A stretch of DNA of 64,000 nucleotides from Pontibacter qinzhouensis. GTDB taxonomy: Bacteria; Bacteroidota; Bacteroidia; Cytophagales; Hymenobacteraceae. Location of the stretch: contig NZ_VRTY01000026.1 in the NCBI RefSeq assembly GCF_008017455.1, positions 1-64,000 on the forward strand. The letters run 5' to 3'. The position numbers were made by a program, and so were the translations under genes. The notes beneath the pieces were generated by a model. That model searched no databases. It saw only the letters and a program-made list of their open reading frames with translations, and had not been told where the DNA came from. Shown here piece by piece: positions 53,307 to 62,071 of the stretch (position 1 is its first letter; each line of letters starts with the position of its first letter).

Positions 53307-53786
53307 ATGAAAAGAATAGCCTTGTTCCCCGGATCGTTCGACCCTTTTACAAATGGCCATTACGACGTGGTAGTGCGCGGAGCCCACTTGTTCGATGAGA
53401 TAATTATTGCTGTCGGCAACAACACGACCAAGCAGCGCTACATTCCTGTTGAACGTATGATCGACGTAATTCAACGTGTATTTAAGGATCAGCCAAAGGT
53501 GCAGGTGCAGGCTTATAAAGGACTTACGGCTGAGTTTGCCCGCGAAAAAGGCGCTAAGTTTTTGCTGCGTGGCCTCCGCAACACCACTGATTTTGAGTAC
53601 GAGAACACCATTGCACAGGCCAATCGCCATGTTAACCCCGAACTCGAAACGGTTTTTCTCATTACCTCGCCGCGGCTGGCTGCCATCAGTTCCTCTATTA
53701 TTCGCGAGATTCACCGGTTTGGCGGCAACGTAAATGAGTTTATACCTTTCCCGATTTCAGCGATTGAAGATAGTGTTTCATTATAA
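53307..53786 (+). CDS. coaD: Phosphopantetheine adenylyltransferase
   Basis: 159 residues from the ATG at 53307. Nucleotidyltransferase motifs: FPGSFDPFTNGH at residues 7-18 (His18 of the T/HxGH site), LLRGLRNTTDFEYE near 86 and ISSSIIRE near 128. It catalyses the fourth step of coenzyme A synthesis, joining 4'-phosphopantetheine and ATP to form dephospho-CoA. It follows the DUF3822 gene by 2 bp, and its 3' end overlaps the convergent NUDIX gene by 47 bp. Confidence 0.96.
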   Translation: MKRIALFPGSFDPFTNGHYDVVVRGAHLFDEIIIAVGNNTTKQRYIPVERMIDVIQRVFKDQPKVQVQAYKGLTAEFAREKGAKFLLRGLRNTTDFEYENTIAQANRHVNPELETVFLITSPRLAAISSSIIREIHRFGGNVNEFIPFPISAIEDSVSL

Positions 53787-54420
53787 AGGCGATGGAAGAG
53801 TAAGCCTTTGGTAGTACTTCTACCACCTCGTCGGTAGTCATCCAGCGTACTTCTTCAATAAACTCTTCGGCCTGGGGCTTCATCAGGCTATCGTCGGTAC
53901 AGGTCATAATGTACCAGGAAGTTTTCTTTAGAATTTTGTTTCCTTTGTAAGCGTAAGAATGCCAGGTTTTAGGTAGTTTGCCGGCCACTTCCACTTTAAT
54001 ATTGCACTCCTCCTCCACTTCGCGCAGGGCACCGTCTTTTACCTTTTCTTTTTTGTTGAGCTTCCCTTTTGGCAGGTCCCAGGTACCGAGGCGGTAAATC
54101 ATCAGTATTTTATCGTCTTTAATTACCAGGCCGCCAGCTGCTTTCACAATTTTAAACTGGTCTTTCAGGTGAAGAATGATTTTCTTCATCTTATCGGCCA
54201 CCAATGTAAGCGAGTCGAGTTTTTTTAGCTTTTTAACCTCCATCAGGCGCACCAGCCTGTCTATTAAGGCAGCATCCGCCTCTTTAATCAGCACATCGCC
54301 TACCAGGTCTTTTGAGGAGAAATCGTCGCTGGCAGTTAAGATCACATCGTAATGATGTTTGTATACCTTTTCGTTCGATCGCTTTAGTATTAAAGGGATA
54401 TCGTTTATAAAAACGTTCAT
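53740..54420 (-). CDS. NUDIX hydrolase with N-terminal extension
   Basis: 226 residues. The first 90 residues form a separate domain with no family I recognise. The NUDIX fold follows, with the box GKLNKKE ... REVEEECNI near 124-146; the usual glycine after REVEEEC is Asn here, a common change in this group. NUDIX enzymes hydrolyse nucleoside-diphosphate derivatives; the substrate is unknown. Its last 47 bp overlap the 3' end of coaD. Divergent from pyrE. Confidence 0.88.
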   Translation of the reverse strand: MNVFINDIPLILKRSNEKVYKHHYDVILTASDDFSSKDLVGDVLIKEADAALIDRLVRLMEVKKLKKLDSLTLVADKMKKIILHLKDQFKIVKAAGGLVIKDDKILMIYRLGTWDLPKGKLNKKEKVKDGALREVEEECNIKVEVAGKLPKTWHSYAYKGNKILKKTSWYIMTCTDDSLMKPQAEEFIEEVRWMTTDEVVEVLPKAYSSIAFIMKHYLQSLKSGKV

Positions 54421-54524
54421 GTCTGGTACCGCTGGTGGTTTTCAAATATACGCAAATACATAATAATTCTCCTGAAAGAAAATACAGCCGCCAAAAAAGG
54501 TAAATATTTCTGTAATTTTGCCCC

Positions 54525-55163
54525 ATGGATACAAAGCAAACTGCACATCAGGTAGCCTCTTTCCTTCTGGAGACGGAGGCAGTAAAGTTAAGCCCGGCAA
54601 AACCCTTTAAATGGAGCTCGGGCTGGAACTCTCCTATTTACTGCGATAACCGCGTTACCTTGTCGTTCCCCTATATCCGGAGCTACATAAAAAACGAACT
54701 GGCAGAGCTGATTAAAGCCAATTTCCCCGATGCTGAGGCTATAGCCGGTGTTGCCACCGCAGGTATAGCGCAGGGAGCCCTGGTGGCCGACCTGCTCGAA
54801 ATGCCATTTCTGTACGTAAGACCTCAGCCAAAAAGCCACGGCATGGGCAACCAGATAGAAGGTCGCCTGCTGGAAGGTCAGAAAGTGGTGCTTGTAGAAG
54901 ACCTGATCTCTACCGGCGGAAGCTCCCTGAAAGCAGCTGCAGCCGTTCAGGCGGCAGGTGGCGAGGTAGTAGGCATGGCCGCTATTTTTACCTATGGGTT
55001 CTCAGTGGCAGACGAGAATTTCAGACAAGCCGGCATTACGCTCCGTTGCCTGAGCGACTATCAGGCCCTGACAGAAGCCGCCCTCTCCAACGGTTACATT
55101 CCTGAATCTGCTATGGCTACCCTGGCTGAGTGGCGTAAAGCCCCGGAAACCTGGGGTGTGTAA
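54525..55163 (+). CDS. pyrE: Orotate phosphoribosyltransferase
   Basis: 212 residues. It has KLSPAKPFKWSSGWNSPIY near 20, the flexible catalytic loop RPQPKSHGMGNQIEG near 99, and the PRPP motif VVLVEDLISTGGSS near 126. It joins orotate to PRPP to give OMP in pyrimidine synthesis. About 104 bp separate it from the divergent NUDIX gene. No other pyr gene is adjacent. Confidence 0.96.
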   Translation: MDTKQTAHQVASFLLETEAVKLSPAKPFKWSSGWNSPIYCDNRVTLSFPYIRSYIKNELAELIKANFPDAEAIAGVATAGIAQGALVADLLEMPFLYVRPQPKSHGMGNQIEGRLLEGQKVVLVEDLISTGGSSLKAAAAVQAAGGEVVGMAAIFTYGFSVADENFRQAGITLRCLSDYQALTEAALSNGYIPESAMATLAEWRKAPETWGV

Positions 55164-55405
55164 TTTTTGATTTGGCGGTTTTGAGAATTTGGAGATTTGG
55201 AGAAGAAAGGATTTGAAGATAATTTTCATCATGAGATGCCTCAGGAAGGTCAAAACGTTGCTGGTGCATTTTCTGCCGCGAATAGCAAAGGGCTAAATAG
55301 GTAAGCATGTTGGCTTCGAAGTATCACCGCATCTTTTAAATAATCCACTTCCAAATCTCCCAATTCTCCAATCTCCAAATCAAAAATTCTTCAAATCAAA
55401 AGAAC
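55164..55405. repeat. Low-complexity inverted repeat downstream of pyrE
   Basis: The left side (55167-55216) has GATTTGG and GGAGATTTGGAG units; the right side (about 55345-55400) has their complements, CCAAATCTCC and CTCCAAATC. The arms are imperfect. Repeats like these are known in Bacteroidota around small inserted genes, but the 130 bp between them hold no gene here. Confidence 0.5.
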
Positions 55406-55903
55406 ATGAAAATAGGCCTCCTCTCCGATACCCACGGCTACCTCGATGACCAGATACTGCGGCTGCTTGGCGACCGTGACGAGATCTGGCATGCCGGAGA
55501 TTTCGGAACGCAGGCTATTTCGGAGAGGCTGCAGGAGGTGGCACCGGTCAGGGGTGTGTATGGCAACATAGACGGGCAGCATGTGCGGCAGGTGCACCCT
55601 AAGGTGAATCGTTTTACCATAAATGGCCTCGATGTGCTGATGACGCACATAGGCGGCTACCCAGGCAAGTACCACCCCGACATCAGGCAGGAAATTCTGC
55701 AGAACCCGCCCCAACTTTTTATTACAGGTCACTCGCACATCTTAAAGATAATGACCGATAAACGCCTCAACAACCTGCTGCACATTAACCCCGGAGCTGC
55801 GGGCAAACATGGTTTCCATAGCACCCGCACCATGGTTCGGTTTACAGTTACAGCGGGGCAGGTGCAGGACCTACAGGTAATTGAGCTTGGCAAAAGGGCA
55901 TAA
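55406..55903 (+). CDS. YfcE-type metallophosphoesterase
   Basis: 165 residues. All calcineurin-like motifs are present: SDTHG (7-11), HAGDFG near 29, GNIDG near 54, MTHIGG near 77 and TGHSH near 111. Small single-domain members such as YfcE and MJ0936 hydrolyse phosphodiesters with two Mn ions. Biological substrate unknown. Confidence 0.92.
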   Translation: MKIGLLSDTHGYLDDQILRLLGDRDEIWHAGDFGTQAISERLQEVAPVRGVYGNIDGQHVRQVHPKVNRFTINGLDVLMTHIGGYPGKYHPDIRQEILQNPPQLFITGHSHILKIMTDKRLNNLLHINPGAAGKHGFHSTRTMVRFTVTAGQVQDLQVIELGKRA

Positions 55904-55908
55904 AAAAA

Positions 55909-55933
55909 AGTGTGTTTGCGAGGCAAACACACT
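55909..55933 (-). terminator. Terminator between convergent genes
   Basis: A perfect 11-bp stem (AGTGTGTTTGC and GCAAACACACT) with a 3-base loop; the A8 on the left serves as a U tract for leftward transcription from the small basic gene. Confidence 0.8.
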
Positions 55934-56016
55934 CCCTTAAGTCTTATCTAGTAAGCCGCCGCCATTTGCTGAAATAGCAGCGGCAGGCAGATGGGCTTAC
56001 TTTCCCGTAAGAAAAA

Positions 56017-56205
56017 CTATTCAGCAGCAGTTTCTTCTGTGGCAGCTACCTTGTTTTTAGGTTCTTCGCCAAATTTCACGCGCAGCTCGTCCATGTCTAC
56101 ATTCTTAATAACAGGCGTTAATAACAGCTGCTTAATTCTAGAAACTCTGTTATTCGCTCTAGCTTTATTTCTACGGTCTTTTCTTTTTAATCTTGTAACT
56201 CCCAT
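56017..56205 (-). CDS. Small basic conserved protein
   Basis: 62 residues from the ATG at 56203-56205, chosen because MGVTRLKRKDRRNKARANNR is the conserved start that I recall in many Bacteroidota small proteins; a start 27 bp upstream adds a non-conserved leader. The N-terminal half is strongly basic, followed by TPVIKNVDMDELR and an acidic C-terminus. A role in RNA or ribosome binding is plausible but unproven. It is divergent from the threonine aldolase gene, 74 bp away. Confidence 0.8.
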   Translation of the reverse strand: MGVTRLKRKDRRNKARANNRVSRIKQLLLTPVIKNVDMDELRVKFGEEPKNKVAATEETAAE

Positions 56206-56279
56206 CGTTGCAATATTTAATTTGAAGGGCAAAAGTAAGTTATTATTTTTACAAAGTAAAGTATTTATTCTATCAAAAT

Positions 56280-57308
56280 ATGCTGATTACTGATTTACGT
56301 AGCGATACCGTTACCAAACCCACTCCTGCTATGCTTGCTTATATGTTTGAGGCTGAGGTAGGTGACGACGTTTACGAAGAAGACCCGACCGTGAATGCGC
56401 TGGAGCAGATGGCTGCCGAAATGTTCGGCATGCAAGCCGGCTTGTTCTGCCCCTCCGGCACCATGACCAACCAGATTGCCATAAAAGCACACACCGAGCC
56501 GCTTACCGAGGTCATCTGCGATGTCTCTTCGCACATATATCAGTATGAAGGTGGTGGTATTATGTTTAACGCGGCTGCTTCTGTTGCCCTGGTGCACGGA
56601 GAACGCGGCAAGCTGACACCCGAACAGGTAGAAGCTCATATCCGGCCCTTGCATAACATACACTACCCGGTTACCAAGCTTGTATCGCTGGAGAATACAG
56701 CCAACAAAGGTGGAGGGGCCTACTATACACTAACTGAGATTGCGGCCATTTCGGCTATTTGCCGTCAGCACGAGCTGGCGCTTCACCTCGATGGCGCCCG
56801 TGTTTTTAATGCCCTGGTTGCGGCCCAGGAACAACCTCGAGCCTACGGCCAGTACTTCGACAGCATTTCGGTTTGCCTCTCGAAAGGGTTAGGTGCGCCG
56901 GTGGGCTCTGTTCTGCTTGGCAGCAAAGCGTTTATTATGAAGTGCAAAAGAATACGAAAAGCCATGGGCGGAGGAATGCGGCAGGCAGGTTACCTGGCTG
57001 CCGCAGGCATTTATGCCCTACGGCATCATGTGGAGCGGCTCCAGGACGACCACAGGCGCGCCAAGACCCTGGAGGAAGCATTGCTACAAGCCAACTACAC
57101 TGACTATGTGCTGCCGGTGCAGACGAACATCGTTATTTTTAAGCTGAACCACAGGTTTACCGGTCAGGCTTTTGTAGAAGCACTTGCTAAACACCAGATC
57201 AGGGCTACTGCCTTTGGCCCCCAGCTAGTGCGGTTTGTAACGCACCTCCAGGTTACAGATGAGCACCTGGCGCATACACTAAAAGTTCTGAATGAACTGA
57301 ATACTTGA
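56280..57308 (+). CDS. ltaE: Low-specificity threonine aldolase
   Basis: 342 residues. The N-terminal LRSDTVTKPTPAM (6-18) and DVYEEDPTVNALE near 30 are hallmarks of the family. The pyridoxal-phosphate lysine lies in SVCLSKGLGAPVGS near 200, and HLDGARVFNA near 170 provides the cofactor-binding aspartate. It cleaves threonine (L- or allo-) to glycine and acetaldehyde. No terminator is apparent before repeat copy 17. Confidence 0.95.
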   Translation: MLITDLRSDTVTKPTPAMLAYMFEAEVGDDVYEEDPTVNALEQMAAEMFGMQAGLFCPSGTMTNQIAIKAHTEPLTEVICDVSSHIYQYEGGGIMFNAAASVALVHGERGKLTPEQVEAHIRPLHNIHYPVTKLVSLENTANKGGGAYYTLTEIAAISAICRQHELALHLDGARVFNALVAAQEQPRAYGQYFDSISVCLSKGLGAPVGSVLLGSKAFIMKCKRIRKAMGGGMRQAGYLAAAGIYALRHHVERLQDDHRRAKTLEEALLQANYTDYVLPVQTNIVIFKLNHRFTGQAFVEALAKHQIRATAFGPQLVRFVTHLQVTDEHLAHTLKVLNELNT

Positions 57309-57393
57309 TGTAAGGCAGCTGAACCAGGTGGTATATCTTTTAAACCGAATCCTTATCAGCTAAATACATGCAACTAAAACATATCGGGTTGGA

Positions 57394-57450
57394 CCCTTGG
57401 CAAGATTCGGATGAAAAATCTTCCGGAGGCTGTTTTCATTCGAATAATTC
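57394..57450 (+). repeat. 57-bp dispersed repeat, copy 17
   Basis: CCCTTGGC, then CTTCCGGAGGC, ending TTTTCATTCGAATAATTC. Confidence 0.85.
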
Positions 57451-57507
57451 AGAGACGGAACTGTAACAGTTTCTATAACCGACGGAACTTCTTTGGGTGT
57501 AAGAGGT

Positions 57508-57564
57508 AAATTATTCAAATGAAAATGGCCTTCAGAAGCGTTTTGAAGCGAAAAGAGTCAAGGG
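57508..57564 (-). repeat. 57-bp dispersed repeat, copy 18
   Basis: Reverse orientation: AAATTATTCAAATGAAAATG, GCCTTCAGAAGC, ending GTCAAGGG. With copy 17 it forms a tail-to-tail pair. Confidence 0.85.
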
Positions 57565-58556
57565 TATTCTTCTCATCCGGCGCTACATTTACTCTTCTAT
57601 TTCTGGTGGCGCCTTTTTATTATATGAAACAGGCTGGATTTTGTGGTGGAGATGCTAAAGGACTGAGTTCATATAACTTTAAGTTTACGTTTCTATAGGT
57701 ACTGTTAGTACTCTGAAAGCAGCAGCTACAAATGACAGTGCCTGGGATCAAATTCATTTTGTTACTATAGAGGCTAGGCCACACCCTGCAGAGGCAGGCA
57801 GTACAGCCATTTCCCACCCCTTAGCTCTTGTAGCTATCGCTTCGGCATTAAATAACCGATCGAACTGAAGCAGCCGTAGAACTTAACAACTTTTTTTGTG
57901 CAGCTTCAGTTTTACCTGGTAAGCTTTATTTCTTAAGTTATAAAGGGATATCAAGTCCTTAAGAGGTGAACAAATAAGGTGGTATGGCACACTTACACTA
58001 TACGCAACCATTAAATGGTAGCAGGCAAAATATTGAAAACTTTATTTAACCCCCTATAAACTTACTACCTTATCTTATTCGTCTATATAATTTTTATTTA
58101 CTACCCTCTAATTTAATAGGGGTCAGAAATTTTTTTTATAAAATTGAAAATATTTTTTCTGCCATAAACTTTAAGCTCCCAACTTGTTTTTAGGGTAAAT
58201 AATACCACTGAAGCCATAAAATACTAACTAATGCAGAATAGCTAATCATATATCTTAAATCCTATAATACTGCCTCAACGACTTCATCCAGCAGCAGCTA
58301 AAGCAGTTAGGGAGTATAGCATGTGCTATTTTGAGATTCTACATAATTAATCCTCATTAGTTAATTTCTATTTTTTACACAACACTTCAGGCATTACAAC
58401 CAACTAATAACACCTCTATTTACCAGACCCATATTTACAATATTTACACCTTTTGCTGTTATACCCCTATTGTTTTTCAACAATACTTTAATAACTTTAT
58501 CAAAAATTAAACACACCCCCCTTTAAATACATGCATATAGAATAACTTTACTCTTT

Positions 58557-58895
58557 ATGAAAAAGATAGAAGCAATCATTAGAACATCCAAATTTGAAGA
58601 GGTCTACGAAGCGCTGACTGAAATCGGAGTTCCGTTTATGTCTACTTACGATGTAAAAGGGTTTGGCCTGGAACATGGAACATCGCAGGTGTACAGAGGA
58701 GCCACTTATAATGTAGGCTTTATTCCCAGAACCAAGATTGAACTGGTAGTAACAGAAGGGCACATGGATGATGTAGTGAGTACCATACTAAAAGTTGCAA
58801 GCACCGGAAAAGTAGGAGACGGCAAAATTTTTATAATGGATGTGCAGGAAGTGATACGCATCAGGACGGGAGAAATCGGTGAGCTGGCCCTTTAG
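58557..58895 (+). CDS. glnK: P-II nitrogen regulatory protein
   Basis: 112 residues, normal length. The T-loop VYRGATYNVGF holds the modifiable Tyr51, and EVIRIRTGE near 98 is the C-terminal signature. P-II trimers bind ATP/ADP and 2-oxoglutarate and block AmtB when nitrogen is plentiful. The amtB gene starts 51 bp downstream, which favours the GlnK type over GlnB. Confidence 0.95.
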   Translation: MKKIEAIIRTSKFEEVYEALTEIGVPFMSTYDVKGFGLEHGTSQVYRGATYNVGFIPRTKIELVVTEGHMDDVVSTILKVASTGKVGDGKIFIMDVQEVIRIRTGEIGELAL

Positions 58896-58946
58896 TGGTC
58901 TTAGAGAAATATAAATAAACTCATACTATATTTAACGCAATAACCT

Positions 58947-60248
58947 ATGTCACAAGAATTATTTGTAGTTAATAACGTCTGGATGATGGTCTCCATCTTT
59001 CTTGTATTTATTATGCATTTAGGGTTTGCCACACTGGAGTCGGGCCTGGTCAGATCTAAAAACACGGTTAATATTCTATTTAAAAACAGCATGATCCCGC
59101 CTATCGGGCTTTTAACTTATGCGCTCTGGGGCTTTTCCCTGATGTACCCAGGCGAAGCTTTTGCAGGAGGATTCTTCGGTTTTTCAGGTTTTGGAATTTC
59201 ACTACCGGAAGGTGGCGAAACCTCTGCCTATAACGAAGGCTATACATTCTGGACTGATTTCCTGTTTCAGGGTATGTTTGCCGCAACAGCTGCCACTATT
59301 GTATCAGGTGCTGTTGCTGAGCGTGTAAAATTGGGCACCTACATCATTTTCTCCATCATATTTGTGGGTGCTTGCTATCCTATAGTAGGCATGTGGAAAT
59401 GGGGCGGTGGTTTTCTGGATACGTTAGAAACTCCTTTTTACGATTTTGCAGGCTCTACATTGGTACACTCCGTAGGGGGCTGGGGTGCGCTGGCAGGTAT
59501 TATACTGTTGGGCCCACGAATAGGCAAATATGTAGGCGGTAAAACAAAGCCAATTCCGGGGCACAGCATGCCGCTCGCAACAATAGGTGTATTTATACTT
59601 TGGTTAGGTTGGTTTGGCTTCAATGGAGGTTCTGTACTGTCTGCTGACCCGGGCGCAGTATCTAGAGTTTTGGTTATGACGAGCCTTGCCGCAGCCGCAG
59701 GTGCTTTAGGTGCCTTCTTTGTATCTTACAGCCTGTTCAAATCCAGCGACCTTACCATGGTGCTGAACGGAATTCTGGCTGGCCTGGTAGGTATTACTGC
59801 CGGTGCTGACCAAATGAGTGTAGTAGACTCTGCTGTAATCGGATTAGTTGCAGGTGCCCTTGTAGTGTTAGGGGTTCTGCTGTTCGATAAACTAAAAATT
59901 GATGATCCGGTTGGAGCCCTTTCAGTACACTTGATTTGCGGCATCTGGGGCACCTTAGCAGTAGGTTTATTTGGCGAATTAGCTGGCGTAGATCAACTTA
60001 TCAGCCAGTTAACGGGCATCGGTGTAGTAGGTGCGTTTAGCTTTGTGTTTGCATTTGCTGTCTGGTTTGCGCTAAAATCAATATCTGGCATCAGGGTGAG
60101 CGAAACAGAAGAAATAGATGGCCTGGATATGCACGAACACAAAATGCACGCTTACCCAGATATCAACGCTCCTGCCAACGAAGTAACACGCCTGGAGAAC
60201 AGTACTGTAGAAGACAAGAAGAAAATGCCTGCAAATGTAGCAAATTAG
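58947..60248 (+). CDS. amtB: Ammonium transporter
   Basis: 433 residues with about eleven membrane helices. The pore histidines lie in STLVHSVGGWGAL and LSVHLICGIWGTL. GFATLESGLVRSKNTVNI near residue 25 is the N-terminal family signature. A soluble tail of about 45 residues (SETEEIDGLDMHEHKMHAY) follows. Conducts ammonium or ammonia into the cell; controlled by the P-II protein encoded just upstream. Confidence 0.96.
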   Translation: MSQELFVVNNVWMMVSIFLVFIMHLGFATLESGLVRSKNTVNILFKNSMIPPIGLLTYALWGFSLMYPGEAFAGGFFGFSGFGISLPEGGETSAYNEGYTFWTDFLFQGMFAATAATIVSGAVAERVKLGTYIIFSIIFVGACYPIVGMWKWGGGFLDTLETPFYDFAGSTLVHSVGGWGALAGIILLGPRIGKYVGGKTKPIPGHSMPLATIGVFILWLGWFGFNGGSVLSADPGAVSRVLVMTSLAAAAGALGAFFVSYSLFKSSDLTMVLNGILAGLVGITAGADQMSVVDSAVIGLVAGALVVLGVLLFDKLKIDDPVGALSVHLICGIWGTLAVGLFGELAGVDQLISQLTGIGVVGAFSFVFAFAVWFALKSISGIRVSETEEIDGLDMHEHKMHAYPDINAPANEVTRLENSTVEDKKKMPANVAN

Positions 60249-60722
60249 AACACAGCTATCATCAGAGATATTGTTCTGGAGCAATAGCTACAATAATAAG
60301 TATACTGTTTGGTAGTGTTACCATAAATCAAATCTTTCGCTTCTTCTTAAGCTGACAGCAATTCGACTGGAAGGGATGCATACTTGTTTTTATCATATTT
60401 ATCTTAAATAATACAAAATTTTATTATTTAAAACATACTTGTGGTGAGTAAAAGAAAACCTTGCCTCATATGTACAATAATAGAAACAAGTATGCACAGC
60501 GGCACATAAACATGCAACCTTCCTCATTCAGGAGCTTTGCCAAATTAAAAATCACCACTATTAAAAAGGGCTGCAACAGCCCATTCAGGAGCATTTTTAT
60601 CCATCTATTAATTGGGAGTTGCTTATTTACCAAACAGCTTTTCTTTAGAATTTCTCCATCAAATTCTTACAAAAATCAATTTTAATACCTCAATCTTTTC
60701 ACTTGTAAAACCCCCTTTCATC
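60249..60722. other. 474-bp region between amtB and the barrel gene
   Basis: AT-rich. It has a small hairpin at 60568-60582 (GGGCTG-CAA-CAGCCC) preceded by A5, which read leftward resembles an intrinsic terminator, although no minus-strand gene is present. Nothing else was recognised. Confidence 0.45.
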
Positions 60723-61475
60723 ATGAGAAAAACAATTACAAACATCCCGAAATTAGTTTCACTCCTTTTCGCACTGCTTTTTGTTTCTACATCAACATCT
60801 GTAATGGCTCAAAGCAGCTCTGAGGATGACGATGACTTTTCATTCACGGTTGGCCTGACTTCTGACCAGTTTTTTGGTTTCGCACCTTCTTTCTCAGGCT
60901 CATACGGTCTTTCTTCTAAAGTAGGCCTTACATTTTATGGCATCATGTGGTCAGGTGGAACTGGTGGTGCCTGGGGAAACTGGACAGAATTTGGGGTTGG
61001 CGCTAATTTTAACCTGGCCGATGGCATTAGCTTTAACCCTAGCCTGGGGGTTACTGGTGGCAATCTTTTGTCGAGTGGAACTGCAGGACCTGCTATTTTT
61101 GGTGATGGCATCGTGCCAAACATGTTCCTTAACCTCGACAAGTCAAACGTAGAAGGTGAAGTTTACTTCGGTTATTATGCCCCTCTACGCGACAAAGTTC
61201 CTGCTGAGGGTGGCACTACCCTGTCTTATATTCACTATTGGGCAAACCTTGGTTATAAAGTTAATCCCAGGTTCTCATTTGGTGGACACTTCGAACACCT
61301 TATCAACTCCGGAGGATCTAACGTAACTTCTTCGTCTGATGTATACCAATGGGTTGGTCCATACATACAGTTCTCCTCGCCTAAGCACAGCATATTTGGA
61401 AGACTAAGCGCTGGAGGAGACTTAGTTGAAGGCAATGACTCTTTCTTTAAAGTGAGCACTGGTTTCAGCTTTTAG
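60723..61475 (+). CDS. Exported beta-barrel protein downstream of amtB
   Basis: 250 residues from the ATG at 60723, chosen because it opens a signal peptide that ends VMAQ near residue 30; a frame with 37 extra residues exists. The mature part is rich in alternating aromatic and polar residues (GLTSDQFFGFAPSFSG, FFKVSTGFSF) and ends in phenylalanine, as outer-membrane barrels do. I do not recognise the family with certainty. Its position downstream of P-II/AmtB suggests a nitrogen-related porin or surface protein (inference). Confidence 0.65.
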   Translation: MRKTITNIPKLVSLLFALLFVSTSTSVMAQSSSEDDDDFSFTVGLTSDQFFGFAPSFSGSYGLSSKVGLTFYGIMWSGGTGGAWGNWTEFGVGANFNLADGISFNPSLGVTGGNLLSSGTAGPAIFGDGIVPNMFLNLDKSNVEGEVYFGYYAPLRDKVPAEGGTTLSYIHYWANLGYKVNPRFSFGGHFEHLINSGGSNVTSSSDVYQWVGPYIQFSSPKHSIFGRLSAGGDLVEGNDSFFKVSTGFSF

Positions 61476-61840
61476 TCTAAAACCTCTCCTTTTTTGATCT
61501 GCCGCGTTGTTGATAAACCTTATTCAGATTAAGAGTATTTACAGTTTGTAACCACGGTAAGCCCGGTAAAAGAGCATGCATCTGGTAATAGCAAGCCTTG
61601 CAGACGGCAAAGCTTACTAAGCCTTCAGAAAAGTATCCCGATCGTAAGCCATTATCGGATTTACTTTAAAACTAGCTATTGGAAATTGTGAGTTAAAGCG
61701 TGCTCCAGCCTGGCTTACCGGTTATAAACTTTTACCCGAGTACCCTATTTAAAACCATTAATGTACGTGCCTATGCTAACAAAAAACTAATCTATCGGTC
61801 TATTTTTCAAGCTATTGACTCTATTACAAACAACTAGGTC

Positions 61841-61876
61841 GAGCAGAAGTCCAGCCAGGGCTTCTGCTCTTTTTTT
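61841..61876 (+). terminator. Intrinsic terminator without adjacent gene
   Basis: GAGCAGAAG and CTTCTGCTC form a 9-bp stem followed by T7. It is oriented for rightward transcription. Confidence 0.8.
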
Positions 61877-61884
61877 ATCCCTAA

Positions 61885-61942
61885 CCCTCGACAGTAAAGC
61901 CCTTCCCAAGCCTTTGGAAGGGCTTTTTCATTAGAAAAATTT
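61885..61942 (+). repeat. 57-bp dispersed repeat, copy 19
   Basis: CCCTCGAC, then CCTTTGGAAGGGC, ending TTTTTCATTAGAAAAATTT. In this copy AAGCCCTTCC pairs with GGAAGGGCTT before a T run. Confidence 0.8.
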
Positions 61943-62071
61943 GAGATTCCAGCAGAACCTCCAAAAGCCTGTTCCACCAAACATCCCGATGCCTCCTCTA
62001 CTCGTATGCTGCCTCAGGTTTAGTTTGAAAACAAACAGATAATGGCCATATTGAAGTTTGGCTTCGCAGAT

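Larger units (their letters stand above)
57309..58556. other. 1.25-kb intergenic region before the P-II gene
   Basis: Contains a pair of 57-bp repeats in opposite orientation (copies 17 and 18) 57 bp apart, then AT-rich DNA to the P-II start codon. The P-II promoter should lie near the right end. No clear sigma-54 site (TGGCAC-N5-TTGCA) was seen. Confidence 0.6.
61476..62041. other. Intergenic region with an orphan terminator
   Basis: About 570 bp. The terminator at 61841-61876 lies 366 bp after the last stop codon, so a long untranslated tail or a small RNA could occupy 61500-61876. 57-bp repeat copy 19 follows. Confidence 0.45.

Noticed and set aside
58440-58556. Sigma-54 promoter before the P-II gene
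   Set aside because: No TGGCAC-N5-TTGCA match was seen; the region is only AT-rich.
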